A DNA stretch of 7,724 bases from Oscillospiraceae bacterium. GTDB lineage: Bacteria > Bacillota > Clostridia > Oscillospirales > Ruminococcaceae. Positions 1-6,521 of this stretch are shown one piece after another. The stretch is taken from positions 1 to 7,724 of the forward strand of contig JAEDOB010000095.1 of NCBI GenBank assembly GCA_016302225.1, read 5' to 3'. The position numbers were made by a program, and so were the translations under genes. Below the pieces are notes generated by a model. It saw only the letters and a program-made list of their open reading frames with translations. It searched no databases and was not told the origin of the DNA. The stretch's first letter is position 1. The number at the start of each line of letters is the position of its first letter.

Positions 1-148
1 ATTTCCTTGATTGTTGCCACTTTTCTCAGCTCCCTTCGGAGCTTATTTTACCACCTTTTTTCTATGGTGGGTAGTTGGGGGATTGGTTGGCGGATACTTT
101 TCAAAGATTTTTTGTCCACTTTCTAATCAGAGATTAGTATTAATCATA
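1..148. other. Non-coding left edge, 3' side of the LysR gene
   Basis: No convincing gene lies here. Two small perfect inverted repeats are visible: a 6-bp stem at 28-43 (AGCTCC/GGAGCT, loop CTTC) and an AT-rich 6-bp stem at 123-137 (CTAATC/GATTAG, loop AGA). The second lies just past the stop of the minus-strand LysR gene and could help end its transcript, but no T-run follows it on that strand. On the minus strand, 45-53 reads TGGTAAAAT, an extended -10-like string, without a recognisable -35. None of these is strong enough to call as a functional site. Confidence 0.4.
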
Positions 149-1018
149 TCATTTGACAGAGCTTCTGCGATAAGAATCGAAAATCAGCGCAGCCTGCTCC
201 GAAAAGGGATTGTCAAGGTAGACATAGTTGAAATCACGTTCTGTTTTCCAGCCTCTGACCTTGAATTCCGCAAGACCTTTATCATGCTCCATAACGGCTT
301 TATAGGCAAAGGTTATGCCCATGCCTTTTGCGAGAATTTTTGCGGCCAGTCCGAAGCTGCTGATGGTAGTTACCCGCCTGAAATCGGAAAAGGAACGGTT
401 TCTGTTAGTAAGCAGCTGCCGTAAAATTTCCCGTGTTCCGCTGCCTTCCTCACGCAGGATAAGCTCCTCATTCAGCACATCGGAAAGGGGAACTGTGCGT
501 CCCGCAAATGGGTGACAGGCTCCGCAAATTCCCACAAACGGCTCCTTTTTGTACAGCCTTGAGGCGTATCGGCTGCTGTCGAAATATCCTTCGATAAGGG
601 CAAGATCTATCTCTCCTGCGGACAGTGCGGCAAGCAGATGCTCGGTGTTGTCAACATTTACGGAAATGCGGTTTGCGGGTTCGCTTAAAAATGCTGCGAT
701 ATGTTCGGCAATCACATATTCGCCGATGGTTTTCGTCGCTCCCAGTGCAATGCGGCAGCCTTCCTTTTCGAAAAGCAGCGTTTTCAGCCGTTTTTCCTGA
801 TAGGTGACATTCTCCGCATATTTTCTCAGAAGCTCTGCCTCATGCGTCATTTGCAGGCTCTTTTTGTCGTAAATAAACAGTTTGCAGTTGTAGTAATTTT
901 CGAGATAATGGATATGCTGAGTTACAGCGGGCTGCGTCATATTCAGAAGCTCGGCAGTTTTCCGATAATTCATGACATTGCAAAGCGTCAGAAAGGTTTC
1001 TATACGTATGTCGGTCAT
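149..1018 (-). CDS. LysR-family transcriptional regulator (YeiE/CysL-like)
   Basis: A 289-residue LysR-type DNA-binding regulator, the usual length for the family. Residues 1-60 form the winged helix-turn-helix: the recognition segment around residues 18-40 reads YRKTAELLNMTQPAVTQHI, followed by a YLE segment typical of the family. Residues from about 88 to the end match the periplasmic-binding-protein-like effector domain, with segments such as ALGATKTIGEYV and ILREEGSGTRE. The open frame extends upstream to 1102, but the start at 1018 is preferred because GGGAGG sits 5 bases before it and the family's conserved N-terminus begins there. It is divergent from a YeiH-type transporter, an arrangement also known for yeiE/yeiH in enterobacteria, so it probably controls that gene and itself. 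The ligand is unknown; a sulfur oxyanion is a guess by analogy with YeiE and CysL. Confidence 0.95.
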   Translation of the reverse strand: MTDIRIETFLTLCNVMNYRKTAELLNMTQPAVTQHIHYLENYYNCKLFIYDKKSLQMTHEAELLRKYAENVTYQEKRLKTLLFEKEGCRIALGATKTIGEYVIAEHIAAFLSEPANRISVNVDNTEHLLAALSAGEIDLALIEGYFDSSRYASRLYKKEPFVGICGACHPFAGRTVPLSDVLNEELILREEGSGTREILRQLLTNRNRSFSDFRRVTTISSFGLAAKILAKGMGITFAYKAVMEHDKGLAEFKVRGWKTERDFNYVYLDNPFSEQAALIFDSYRRSSVK

Positions 1019-1023
1019 ATTTT

Positions 1024-1028
1024 CCTCC
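1024..1028 (-). promoter_or_regulatory. Ribosome binding site fixing the LysR gene start
   Basis: On the minus strand GGAGG (within GGGAGGAAAAT) lies 5 bases before the ATG at 1018. This excludes the in-frame ATG codons farther upstream (up to 1102), which would fall inside the predicted promoter and operator region. Confidence 0.85.
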
Positions 1029-1040
1029 CATAATATAAAT

Positions 1041-1091
1041 TTATCAGCTGATAGCAAATGATAATTGGATTTTATCATAAAAATGTGATAA
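1041..1091. promoter_or_regulatory. Cluster of five TTATCA/TGATAA half-sites, probable LysR operator
   Basis: Half-sites lie at 1041-1046 (TTATCA), 1049-1054 (TGATAG), 1059-1064 (TGATAA), 1072-1077 (TTATCA) and 1086-1091 (TGATAA). They form a perfect 12-bp palindrome TATCAGCTGATA (1042-1053), an ATGATAA-N7-TTATCAT repeat (1058-1078) and a TTATCA-N8-TGATAA repeat (1072-1091). The right-hand repeat overlaps the core promoters of both genes and the left palindrome lies upstream of the transporter promoter. This fits separate recognition and activation sites for a LysR-type tetramer. Binding itself is inferred. Confidence 0.65.
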
Positions 1092-1094
1092 AAT
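1065..1094 (+). promoter_or_regulatory. Predicted promoter of the YeiH-type transporter
   Basis: The -35 element is TTGGAT (1065-1070), the spacer is 18 bp, and the -10 is TAAAAT (1089-1094) preceded by TG at 1086-1087, giving an extended -10. Transcription would start near 1101, leaving a leader of about 34 bases before the ATG at 1135. Confidence 0.6.
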
Positions 1095-1102
1095 AAAGTC
1101 AA
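1074..1102 (-). promoter_or_regulatory. Predicted promoter of the LysR gene
   Basis: Reading the minus strand, the -35 is TTGACT (1102-1097), the spacer is 17 bp and the -10 is TATGAT (1079-1074). It overlaps the oppositely directed transporter promoter and the right-hand operator repeat, so the regulator would compete with polymerase for its own promoter. Confidence 0.6.
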
Positions 1103-1134
1103 TGAAATAAAGATTTCGGAAAGGAACGAAAAAT

Positions 1135-2169
1135 ATGGATACTATCAAGAAATATGCAGCACTGCTGCCCGGGTTTGTAATTGCGCTTGCAATTGCGGCA
1201 ATTGCAAAGGTCATAGAGGGGCTTCTTCCCGTGCATCTCATAGGTGCGTCGGTAATTGCGCTGTTTCTCGGAATGATAATCAATAATTTTTGGAAACCCA
1301 CAGAGCTGTTTGCAAAAGGACTTAGCTTCACATCGAAAAAGATACTGAAATTTGCAATTATTCTGCTGGGTGCAAGCCTTAACATTAAAATGGTGCTGGA
1401 AGTGGGAAAAATGTCCCTTTGCGTAATGGTGTTCACGCTGTTTACCTGCTTTGGCATCGGGCATTTTGTGGGGAAGGCTCTGAAGATTAACTGGAAGCTT
1501 TCAAACCTTATTTCTGCGGGAACGGGTATTTGCGGCGGTTCGGCTATCGCTGCTATTTCGCCTGTTATTGACGCCGATGACACAGATATTGCATATGCCA
1601 TGTCGGCAACATTTCTTTTTGATATGGCGATGATAGTGCTGTTTCCCATAATGGGACAGGCAATGGGGCTTTCGGATATGGCATACGGACTTTGGGCGGG
1701 AACTGCGGTAAATGACACATCCAGCGTCGTAGCGGCGGGCTATGCGTTTTCCGAAGCTGCGGGAGATTTTGCCACAATGGTAAAGCTCACCCGAACACTT
1801 TCCATCATTCCCACGGTCATAATTTTTGCCCTTATCAATGCGCATATCAAGAAAAAAGAGGCTATGGGAACAGGTTCGGAAAATGTCAAGGCTAAGTTCA
1901 ACATTGCAAAGATTTTCCCTTGGTTTATCCTCGGATTTCTTGCGCTGACAGCTGTAAACAGCTTTGGTTTTATCCCCGCAGCAGCCTCCTCGGGAATGAA
2001 GGAGCTGAGCAAGTTTCTGATGGTTTCCGCGCTTGCTGCCATCGGGCTTAACACAAGCTTCAAGGATATGAAAAAATCAGGCTTTGCGCCAATGCTCCAC
2101 GGTTTTATTATTTCGCTGCTGGTAGTTATTGTTGCAATTGCGGTCGAGTATTTTATGGGAATTGTATGA
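1135..2169 (+). CDS. yeiH: YeiH/UPF0324-family putative sulfate/sulfite exporter
   Basis: A 344-residue polytopic membrane protein of the YeiH family (UPF0324), often named putative sulfate exporter family transporter. About ten or eleven hydrophobic segments are visible, for example near residues 7-27, 34-53, 70-90, 94-115, 153-179, 221-238, 259-280 and 317-344. The family's Gly-rich signature GTGICGGSAIAA begins at residue 129, and a second conserved stretch, WAGTAVNDTSSVVAAG, lies near residue 187. Length and end points match the family, so the gene looks intact. GGAAAGGAACG just upstream serves as ribosome binding site. It is divergent from the LysR gene, shares an operator region with it and is followed by a strong terminator, so it is probably monocistronic. 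Export of sulfite or a related sulfur oxyanion is proposed for relatives; the substrate cannot be read from the sequence. Confidence 0.93.
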   Translation: MDTIKKYAALLPGFVIALAIAAIAKVIEGLLPVHLIGASVIALFLGMIINNFWKPTELFAKGLSFTSKKILKFAIILLGASLNIKMVLEVGKMSLCVMVFTLFTCFGIGHFVGKALKINWKLSNLISAGTGICGGSAIAAISPVIDADDTDIAYAMSATFLFDMAMIVLFPIMGQAMGLSDMAYGLWAGTAVNDTSSVVAAGYAFSEAAGDFATMVKLTRTLSIIPTVIIFALINAHIKKKEAMGTGSENVKAKFNIAKIFPWFILGFLALTAVNSFGFIPAAASSGMKELSKFLMVSALAAIGLNTSFKDMKKSGFAPMLHGFIISLLVVIVAIAVEYFMGIV

Positions 2170-2176
2170 TAAAATT

Positions 2177-2221
2177 ATCCCGTAACGGCAGAGGTGCTTT
2201 GCTGTTACGGGATTTTTCTTT
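2177..2221 (+). terminator. Intrinsic terminator, probably bidirectional
   Basis: A 15-bp stem (2177-2191 with 2199-2213, two G-T wobbles, 7-base loop) starts 8 bases after the transporter stop and runs into TTTTTCTTT. On the opposite strand the stem is followed by AATTTTATCA, so it may also stop the convergent minus-strand gene that ends at 2228. Confidence 0.9.
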
Positions 2222-2227
2222 GCGTTT

Positions 2228-2596
2228 TTACTGCGGCAATGTATCGGAAAATATCTCCCAGTAAAATCTTCTTGCCGACTGCGGGAAATCGTCCATAATG
2301 CCATGCTCGGGGTCGTAAAAAACTCCGTCTGCATACAGTGACCAATGCCAGCAGCGGGGCGTTTCAAGGCTGAGGAGGGCGCAGCGGGGAAGGTCGGATT
2401 TGGTCTGTGCCTGCCTGCGTTCGGGCGAATACCTTACTCCGTGCTCGGTCAGGACACGTTTCATTTCCCGAAGGTCGGTTTCACGGTCGTTGCCGAGATA
2501 TTGGCAGATATGTTCCGCAGATGTCCCCAGCAGCATTGCAAGTACTGCCTGTCCGCATTGAAGGTCGGTGGGCTCATGGATATAATTAATGTTCAT
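2228..2596 (-). CDS. Small C39-like/papain-like cysteine peptidase-fold protein
   Basis: A 122-residue soluble protein with no signal peptide or membrane segment. Its N-terminus has the Cys-protease pattern DLQCGQAVLAMLLG with candidate nucleophile Cys14 at the head of a hydrophobic helix. Near the C-terminus, HWSLYADGVFYDPEHG supplies candidate His84 and Asp95, spaced as in C39-like and papain-like folds (Cys...His...Asp). There is no ABC-transporter portion, so it is a stand-alone domain. The usual Gln about six residues before the Cys (oxyanion hole) is not present; Gln13 sits directly before Cys14. Activity is therefore uncertain and a structural or binding role is possible. AGGAG lies 8 bases before the ATG. 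It is convergent with yeiH and divergent from the large helicase gene. Target unknown; the fold assignment rests on these motifs only. Confidence 0.7.
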   Translation of the reverse strand: MNINYIHEPTDLQCGQAVLAMLLGTSAEHICQYLGNDRETDLREMKRVLTEHGVRYSPERRQAQTKSDLPRCALLSLETPRCWHWSLYADGVFYDPEHGIMDDFPQSARRFYWEIFSDTLPQ

Positions 2597-2686
2597 TTTT
2601 CATACTCCTGTCGGAAATATCAAGGAAATTGATGATAAACTCTACAATTATGCTTTTCTTGCTGCCTGAGTGAAATATCTATTTGT

Positions 2687-2715
2687 GTGTTCCCCCGCCT
2701 TCGGCGGGGGAACAC
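2687..2715. other. Perfect 13-bp GC-rich hairpin in the leader of the peptidase-fold gene
   Basis: GTGTTCCCCCGCC (2687-2699) and its exact complement (2703-2715) flank a 3-base loop. No T-run follows on either strand, so it is not a typical intrinsic terminator. In the minus-strand transcript predicted from the promoter at 2741-2769 it would begin about 19 bases from the 5' end, about 90 bases before the start codon. It could stabilise the mRNA, act as a protein or small-molecule responsive element, or be a short palindromic repeat. Confidence 0.7.
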
Positions 2716-2740
2716 CAATTTATCGGTATTGACCAAGCAT

Positions 2741-2769
2741 ATTTTACCACAGAAGGCATTCTTTTTCAA
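2741..2769 (-). promoter_or_regulatory. Predicted promoter of the peptidase-fold gene
   Basis: On the minus strand, TTGAAA (2769-2764), a 17-bp spacer and TAAAAT (2746-2741) form a good promoter, with TGG before the -10 making it an extended -10. The start would be near 2734, giving a leader of roughly 138 bases that contains the hairpin at 2687-2715. Confidence 0.65.
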
Positions 2770-2791
2770 CGGGATATTGTGAAATTCCGTT
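2768..2791. promoter_or_regulatory. Inverted repeat next to the minus-strand -35, possible operator
   Basis: AACGGGAT (2768-2775) and ATTCCGTT (2784-2791) pair in 7 of 8 positions around an 8-base centre. The left arm touches the -35 of the minus-strand promoter. The placement would suit a regulator binding site, but no regulator is encoded next to it. A chance repeat is possible. Confidence 0.3.
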
Positions 2792-2857
2792 AGCGAAAAT
2801 GTGTGCGGACTGACAGCACTTTCTTCACAAAAAAGTCAAATTAATCGGCAAATCCTC

Positions 2858-2886
2858 TTGAAAAATGGCGTAAAATGTGGTATAAT
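2858..2886 (+). promoter_or_regulatory. Predicted promoter of the helicase gene
   Basis: TTGAAA (2858-2863), a 17-bp spacer ending in TGTGG, and a perfect TATAAT (2881-2886), so the -10 is extended as well. Transcription would begin near 2893, leaving about 47 bases before the ATG. The ribosome binding site AAGGGG (2924-2929) is modest and sits 10 bases before the start. Confidence 0.75.
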
Positions 2887-2939
2887 CAAGATATAACACA
2901 TTTTATCGGCGAATATATCGGAAAAGGGGCTGCGGCAAT

Positions 2940-5900
2940 ATGGCAGAAAAAGAAAACATACTTGAAGCGTGGATAATGGTCGAGCATCTGTCTGAGGGGG
3001 ACTTTAATACCAATGACAGCTCAAAGCTGTATTTCAATAACTTTGACGGGAAGGATTTTTACAGCTATTTCAGCAGCCTTATCGATGCAAAGCTCAGTCC
3101 GAAAAATAAAAAAGGCGGACTTGTGGTTTACTGCGATATTTTCAATTTTAACGAGGTCATAGATATTCTGCGGGAAAAGTTTGAGCTAAAGCCCACGGAA
3201 GATGAAATTCGCATTGGTTCAAAATTCAGCTTTGCGCTTTGCTTTGACAAAAATTCGGAGTATATGTCGGATATGACGTTTTTTACCGAAAGTGCCTATA
3301 TCCGTTATTACAATGAAGTGCCCTATGAAAATGAGTTCCGTGAGTTTGAAAATAAATTCAAAATGGAGCTGACGCAAGGCTTTGAAAATGCGTCGGGGCA
3401 GAAGGACAAGTTTAACAAGGTCATTCTTGAAGCCTTGGAACGATATAAAATATCCTTGGACAACTGCCGTATTCAGGTGGTGGAAAATATTGAAACGGAC
3501 GCTACCAATCTTCATTCCTTTTACATTGATGACCTGGAGGACGCAAAAAGCATCTGCACCGACAATCTGGAGGCTTATCTTTTCGGCTGCGATGAACCCC
3601 ATGTAAATCTGGACAGCAAAAAGGATTCGCCGAATTTTGCGCCGAAGATATTTGAAGGCATACTTCGTCCCGAAAACTATCCTGCGGGAAGATTTCCGAC
3701 AAAAACAGAATATGCCCTTAGCTTTATGCAGCAGGTGGCTGTCAATCTTGCGACGGGATATGATGACCGCAGCATAAGAAGTGTAAACGGACCTCCGGGA
3801 ACGGGAAAAACAACTCTGCTAAAGGACATTTTCGCAGAACTTGCTGTGCGTCAGGCAAGGGATATTGCGGCACTTAAAGATAAATATATTGCGCCTGTGC
3901 TTGGCAGGGATAAAAATGACGAGCCGCTTCTGGGCGTTCTTCCCGAATGTATTGCCGAAAACGGGATAGTGGTGGCAAGCTCAAATAATGGTGCGGTGCA
4001 GAACATCGTCAACGAGCTGCCGCTGATCGGCGGAATTGATGAAGATCTCATAGAAGAGCTTAAAGAAGCCGATTATTTTATGGAGCTTTCCAATTCCGAG
4101 CTGTCCGTTAAGTGGGAAGAGGACGAAAACGGCAGGAAGCATCAGACGCTTATCAGCGAGAAAAAAGAGGACAAATTCTGGGGGCTTTACTCTCTTGAAG
4201 GCGGAAAGTCCGACAATATGACAAATATTTTGACCTCTGTAAAGCACATTGCCAAATACCTTAAAAGCGATGATTTTGATCCCGACCCCGGCGTTTACCG
4301 TGAATTTACCGAGCAGTATAAAAAGCTTGACGAGATGCGGAAAAAGGCTTGTGAATTATCGGGAAAAAGCGGCGAATACGCACAAAACAGGAGCAGGCTC
4401 AGCAAGCTTTCCGCCGAGTATGAAGCGGAGCTTTTGCAGCGGAAAAAGGCTTTGTCGGACAAAGTCGGGGAGCTTGATGCGGTCATGGAAAAATGCCGTG
4501 CCGAGTATCTTTTGAAAAAGGCGGATATGGAGAAAATTTCCGCCGAAAAGGAAAACATACAGAACAACAAGCATATGCTGGCAAAATGTCAGTCGAGTTT
4601 GAATACGCTTGACATTTCCTCATTATCTCCCACAGAAATGGCTGATTACAAGAAAAGGGTGAATTCCGTTGCAGATCAGCTGGTGGAGATAATAAATGAT
4701 GAACGGCAATGTGCTAAGCGGGAGTGGGAAGTGTCTGCTGATCTGAAATGCTTGGCGGAACAGGGTAAGGCATACAGTGATGAAAAGAAGCGTCTTTGCG
4801 ATGAATACAATAATTGGGCAGCGGCGAAGGCTGATGAAAGAAAAGCACTTGAATCGGAAATCATTGCATATGACGAAAAGCTTGGCAGCGGTGCAAAGCC
4901 CCTTGATATGGGGCTGGATTATGAGGAGCTTCAGCTGTCAAATCCGTGGTTCGGCGAGGAATACCGCAAGACGCAGTCAAGGCTGTTTATTTTGTCGCTC
5001 AGGGTGAGAAAGCAGTTCCTTTTTGAGAATGTAAAGAACATCGCAAATGCGGCGATTATTTGGGCAAAGCAGAATGAATATCTTGAGGAAAAGGAGATCA
5101 TCACGGCTGCCTGGGGCTGGATAAATATGTGCATTCCCGTTATCAGCTCCACATTTGCAAGCTTTGGGCGAATGTGCAGAAATCTGGGCGAAAACACCAT
5201 CGGTCATCTCTTTATCGATGAAGCGGGGCAGGCACTTCCGCAGGCGGCGGTGGGTGCGGTTTTGCGGAGCAGAAATGTTATGGTAGTCGGAGATCCTTCG
5301 CAGATAAAGCCCGTGCTTACGCTGGATCCGAGTATTTTGCGTATGCTGGGAAAGCATTATAAGGTCAGCGAGAAATATCTGTCCGATTCCGCTTCGGCAC
5401 AGACTTTGGTGGATTCCGCAAGCAGATACGGATATTATCGTGACAGGGAAATGACGGAGGATTCGTGGATAGGCATACCGCTTTGGGTACACAGAAGATG
5501 CCAATATCCCATGTTTGACATATCCAACGAATTGTCCTACGGCGGTCTTATGGTACAGGCGGACAAGAAATTTGGTAAGACAGGCTGGTTCGATGTCAGG
5601 GGAAAGGCTGAGAAAAAGTATGTAAAGGAACAGGGCGAATTCCTTGCCCGAAAAATCAAGAAGATGATGGAGGAAAACCCAAAGATAGGGGACAAGAACG
5701 AAAAGGACATTATTTACGTCATCACTCCGTTTGCAAATGTTGCCCATCAGCTTGCACGTAAGCTGAAGGAGATAGGCTTTACCCGATTCAAAGACGGCAA
5801 GCCCGTAAACGTGGGAACCATTCACACCTTTCAGGGCAAGGAGGCTCCCATTGTATTTATGGTGCTGGGGGCGGACAGTCAGAGCAGCGGTGCGGCAAAA

Positions 5901-6383
5901 TGGGCTGTCAGCGAGCCGAATATGATGAATGTTGCGGCGACACGTGCAAAGAAGGAGTTTTACGTTATCGGTGACAAGCGGCTGTATCTGAGCCTTCATT
6001 GCGATGTGGCAATGACAACTTACAGCATTATTGACCGTTACGGAAAGGAGCACCCCGAGCTGACGGATAATGATGTGGATTTGGTAATGGGTACTTCTCG
6101 GAAACCTGTGATCGCTGCGCAGCCGAAACCGACTCCGCAGACCGAAAAAACGCTTGCTCCGTCCGATGGGCGAATAACGGGAAAAATCTATTCTGTGGGA
6201 AACGGAAAGGTTACAAAATATGCCTATGCAAAGGGTGGCAATGGGGCGACATACATCATCACAGAAAAGGTATACGCCGAAACTGCCGATGCCGAAGGTC
6301 TGATAGCCGTGGGAAATACGATCTCATTTACCGCTTATGAATACGGGAAAAAGTTATATGCTAAGGATATAAGGCGGGGATAA
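2940..6383 (+). CDS. Large superfamily 1 (Upf1/DNA2-like) helicase with coiled coil and C-terminal OB-like domain
   Basis: An 1147-residue predicted ATP-dependent nucleic-acid helicase or translocase, cytoplasmic. Residues 1-255 match no family I recognise. The helicase core is complete: a Q-motif-like MQQVAVNLA near 263, Walker A GPPGTGKTT (284-292, Lys290), motif Ia VVASSNNGAV (344-353), Walker B DEAGQ (760-764), motif III GDPSQIKP (784-791), an HRRCQYP segment (851-857), motif IV ITPFANV (from 928), motif V GTIHTFQGKE (959-968) and motif VI NVAATRAKKE (997-1006, Arg1002). About 200 charged, heptad-like residues (455-650) inserted between Ia and II look like a coiled coil. A linker rich in Pro and Gln (about 1056-1077) leads to a beta-rich tail (1078-1147) that could be an OB or cold-shock-like nucleic-acid-binding domain. 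It has its own promoter and no operon partner. DNA repair, RNA remodelling or defence are all possible roles; no nuclease motif is visible. Confidence 0.93.
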   Translation: MAEKENILEAWIMVEHLSEGDFNTNDSSKLYFNNFDGKDFYSYFSSLIDAKLSPKNKKGGLVVYCDIFNFNEVIDILREKFELKPTEDEIRIGSKFSFALCFDKNSEYMSDMTFFTESAYIRYYNEVPYENEFREFENKFKMELTQGFENASGQKDKFNKVILEALERYKISLDNCRIQVVENIETDATNLHSFYIDDLEDAKSICTDNLEAYLFGCDEPHVNLDSKKDSPNFAPKIFEGILRPENYPAGRFPTKTEYALSFMQQVAVNLATGYDDRSIRSVNGPPGTGKTTLLKDIFAELAVRQARDIAALKDKYIAPVLGRDKNDEPLLGVLPECIAENGIVVASSNNGAVQNIVNELPLIGGIDEDLIEELKEADYFMELSNSELSVKWEEDENGRKHQTLISEKKEDKFWGLYSLEGGKSDNMTNILTSVKHIAKYLKSDDFDPDPGVYREFTEQYKKLDEMRKKACELSGKSGEYAQNRSRLSKLSAEYEAELLQRKKALSDKVGELDAVMEKCRAEYLLKKADMEKISAEKENIQNNKHMLAKCQSSLNTLDISSLSPTEMADYKKRVNSVADQLVEIINDERQCAKREWEVSADLKCLAEQGKAYSDEKKRLCDEYNNWAAAKADERKALESEIIAYDEKLGSGAKPLDMGLDYEELQLSNPWFGEEYRKTQSRLFILSLRVRKQFLFENVKNIANAAIIWAKQNEYLEEKEIITAAWGWINMCIPVISSTFASFGRMCRNLGENTIGHLFIDEAGQALPQAAVGAVLRSRNVMVVGDPSQIKPVLTLDPSILRMLGKHYKVSEKYLSDSASAQTLVDSASRYGYYRDREMTEDSWIGIPLWVHRRCQYPMFDISNELSYGGLMVQADKKFGKTGWFDVRGKAEKKYVKEQGEFLARKIKKMMEENPKIGDKNEKDIIYVITPFANVAHQLARKLKEIGFTRFKDGKPVNVGTIHTFQGKEAPIVFMVLGADSQSSGAAKWAVSEPNMMNVAATRAKKEFYVIGDKRLYLSLHCDVAMTTYSIIDRYGKEHPELTDNDVDLVMGTSRKPVIAAQPKPTPQTEKTLAPSDGRITGKIYSVGNGKVTKYAYAKGGNGATYIITEKVYAETADAEGLIAVGNTISFTAYEYGKKLYAKDIRRG

Positions 6384-6393
6384 GTTATCAATG

Positions 6394-6467
6394 TGTAAAA
6401 TACTGTAAATGTTTTTTGACGGAAATTGTAAAATATCACAAAAAAGTTGACATTTATAAAATTGTAA
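6394..6467. repeat. Four TGTAA repeats downstream of the helicase gene
   Basis: TGTAA occurs on the plus strand at 6394, 6404, 6427 and 6463; two copies extend to an identical 9-mer TGTAAAATA (6394-6402 and 6427-6435). They lie in AT-rich DNA upstream of the manC promoter, where binding sites for a regulator could be, but AT-rich chance similarity is a serious alternative. No clear intrinsic terminator for the helicase gene was found in this stretch. Confidence 0.25.
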
Positions 6468-6476
6468 GTCACGGAC

Positions 6477-6505
6477 TTGATTTTTCAGTCGATTTGTTTT
6501 ATAAT
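6477..6505 (+). promoter_or_regulatory. Predicted promoter of manC
   Basis: TTGATT (6477-6482), a 17-bp spacer and a perfect TATAAT (6500-6505). The transcript would start near 6512, with a leader of roughly 156 bases that includes the hairpin at 6522-6561. Confidence 0.7.
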
Positions 6506-6521
6506 ATTTATAGTAAACGTC

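Noticed and set aside
28..53. Minus-strand extended -10 plus hairpin as a third copy of the promoter/hairpin leader
   Set aside because: No -35 is present (TACCCA at the 17-bp position) and the predicted start would fall inside the hairpin, so the layout does not match.
11..424. Plus-strand open frame at the left edge
   Set aside because: Most of it is antisense to the LysR effector domain, and its start has no convincing ribosome binding site or recognisable protein.
1044..1718. Long minus-strand open frame of 224 codons antisense to the transporter
   Set aside because: It overlaps the well-supported YeiH-type gene and the operator region, has no family resemblance, and its composition is what antisense of a membrane-protein gene gives.
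2345..2632. Plus-strand open frame antisense to the peptidase-fold gene
   Set aside because: The minus strand has the Cys/His/Asp motif pattern and a placed ribosome binding site; the plus frame has neither.
2687..2715. CRISPR repeat or intrinsic terminator
   Set aside because: There is only one copy with no regularly spaced repeats, and no T-run follows on either strand.
4977..6053. Minus-strand open frame of 358 codons inside the helicase gene
   Set aside because: It lies wholly antisense to the conserved helicase motifs and shows no recognisable domain; it is a by-product of codon bias.
6447..6452. Perfect TTGACA as a second manC promoter -35
   Set aside because: At 17 bp spacing the -10 position reads CACGGA and no acceptable -10 occurs at neighbouring spacings; the promoter at 6477-6505 is far better.
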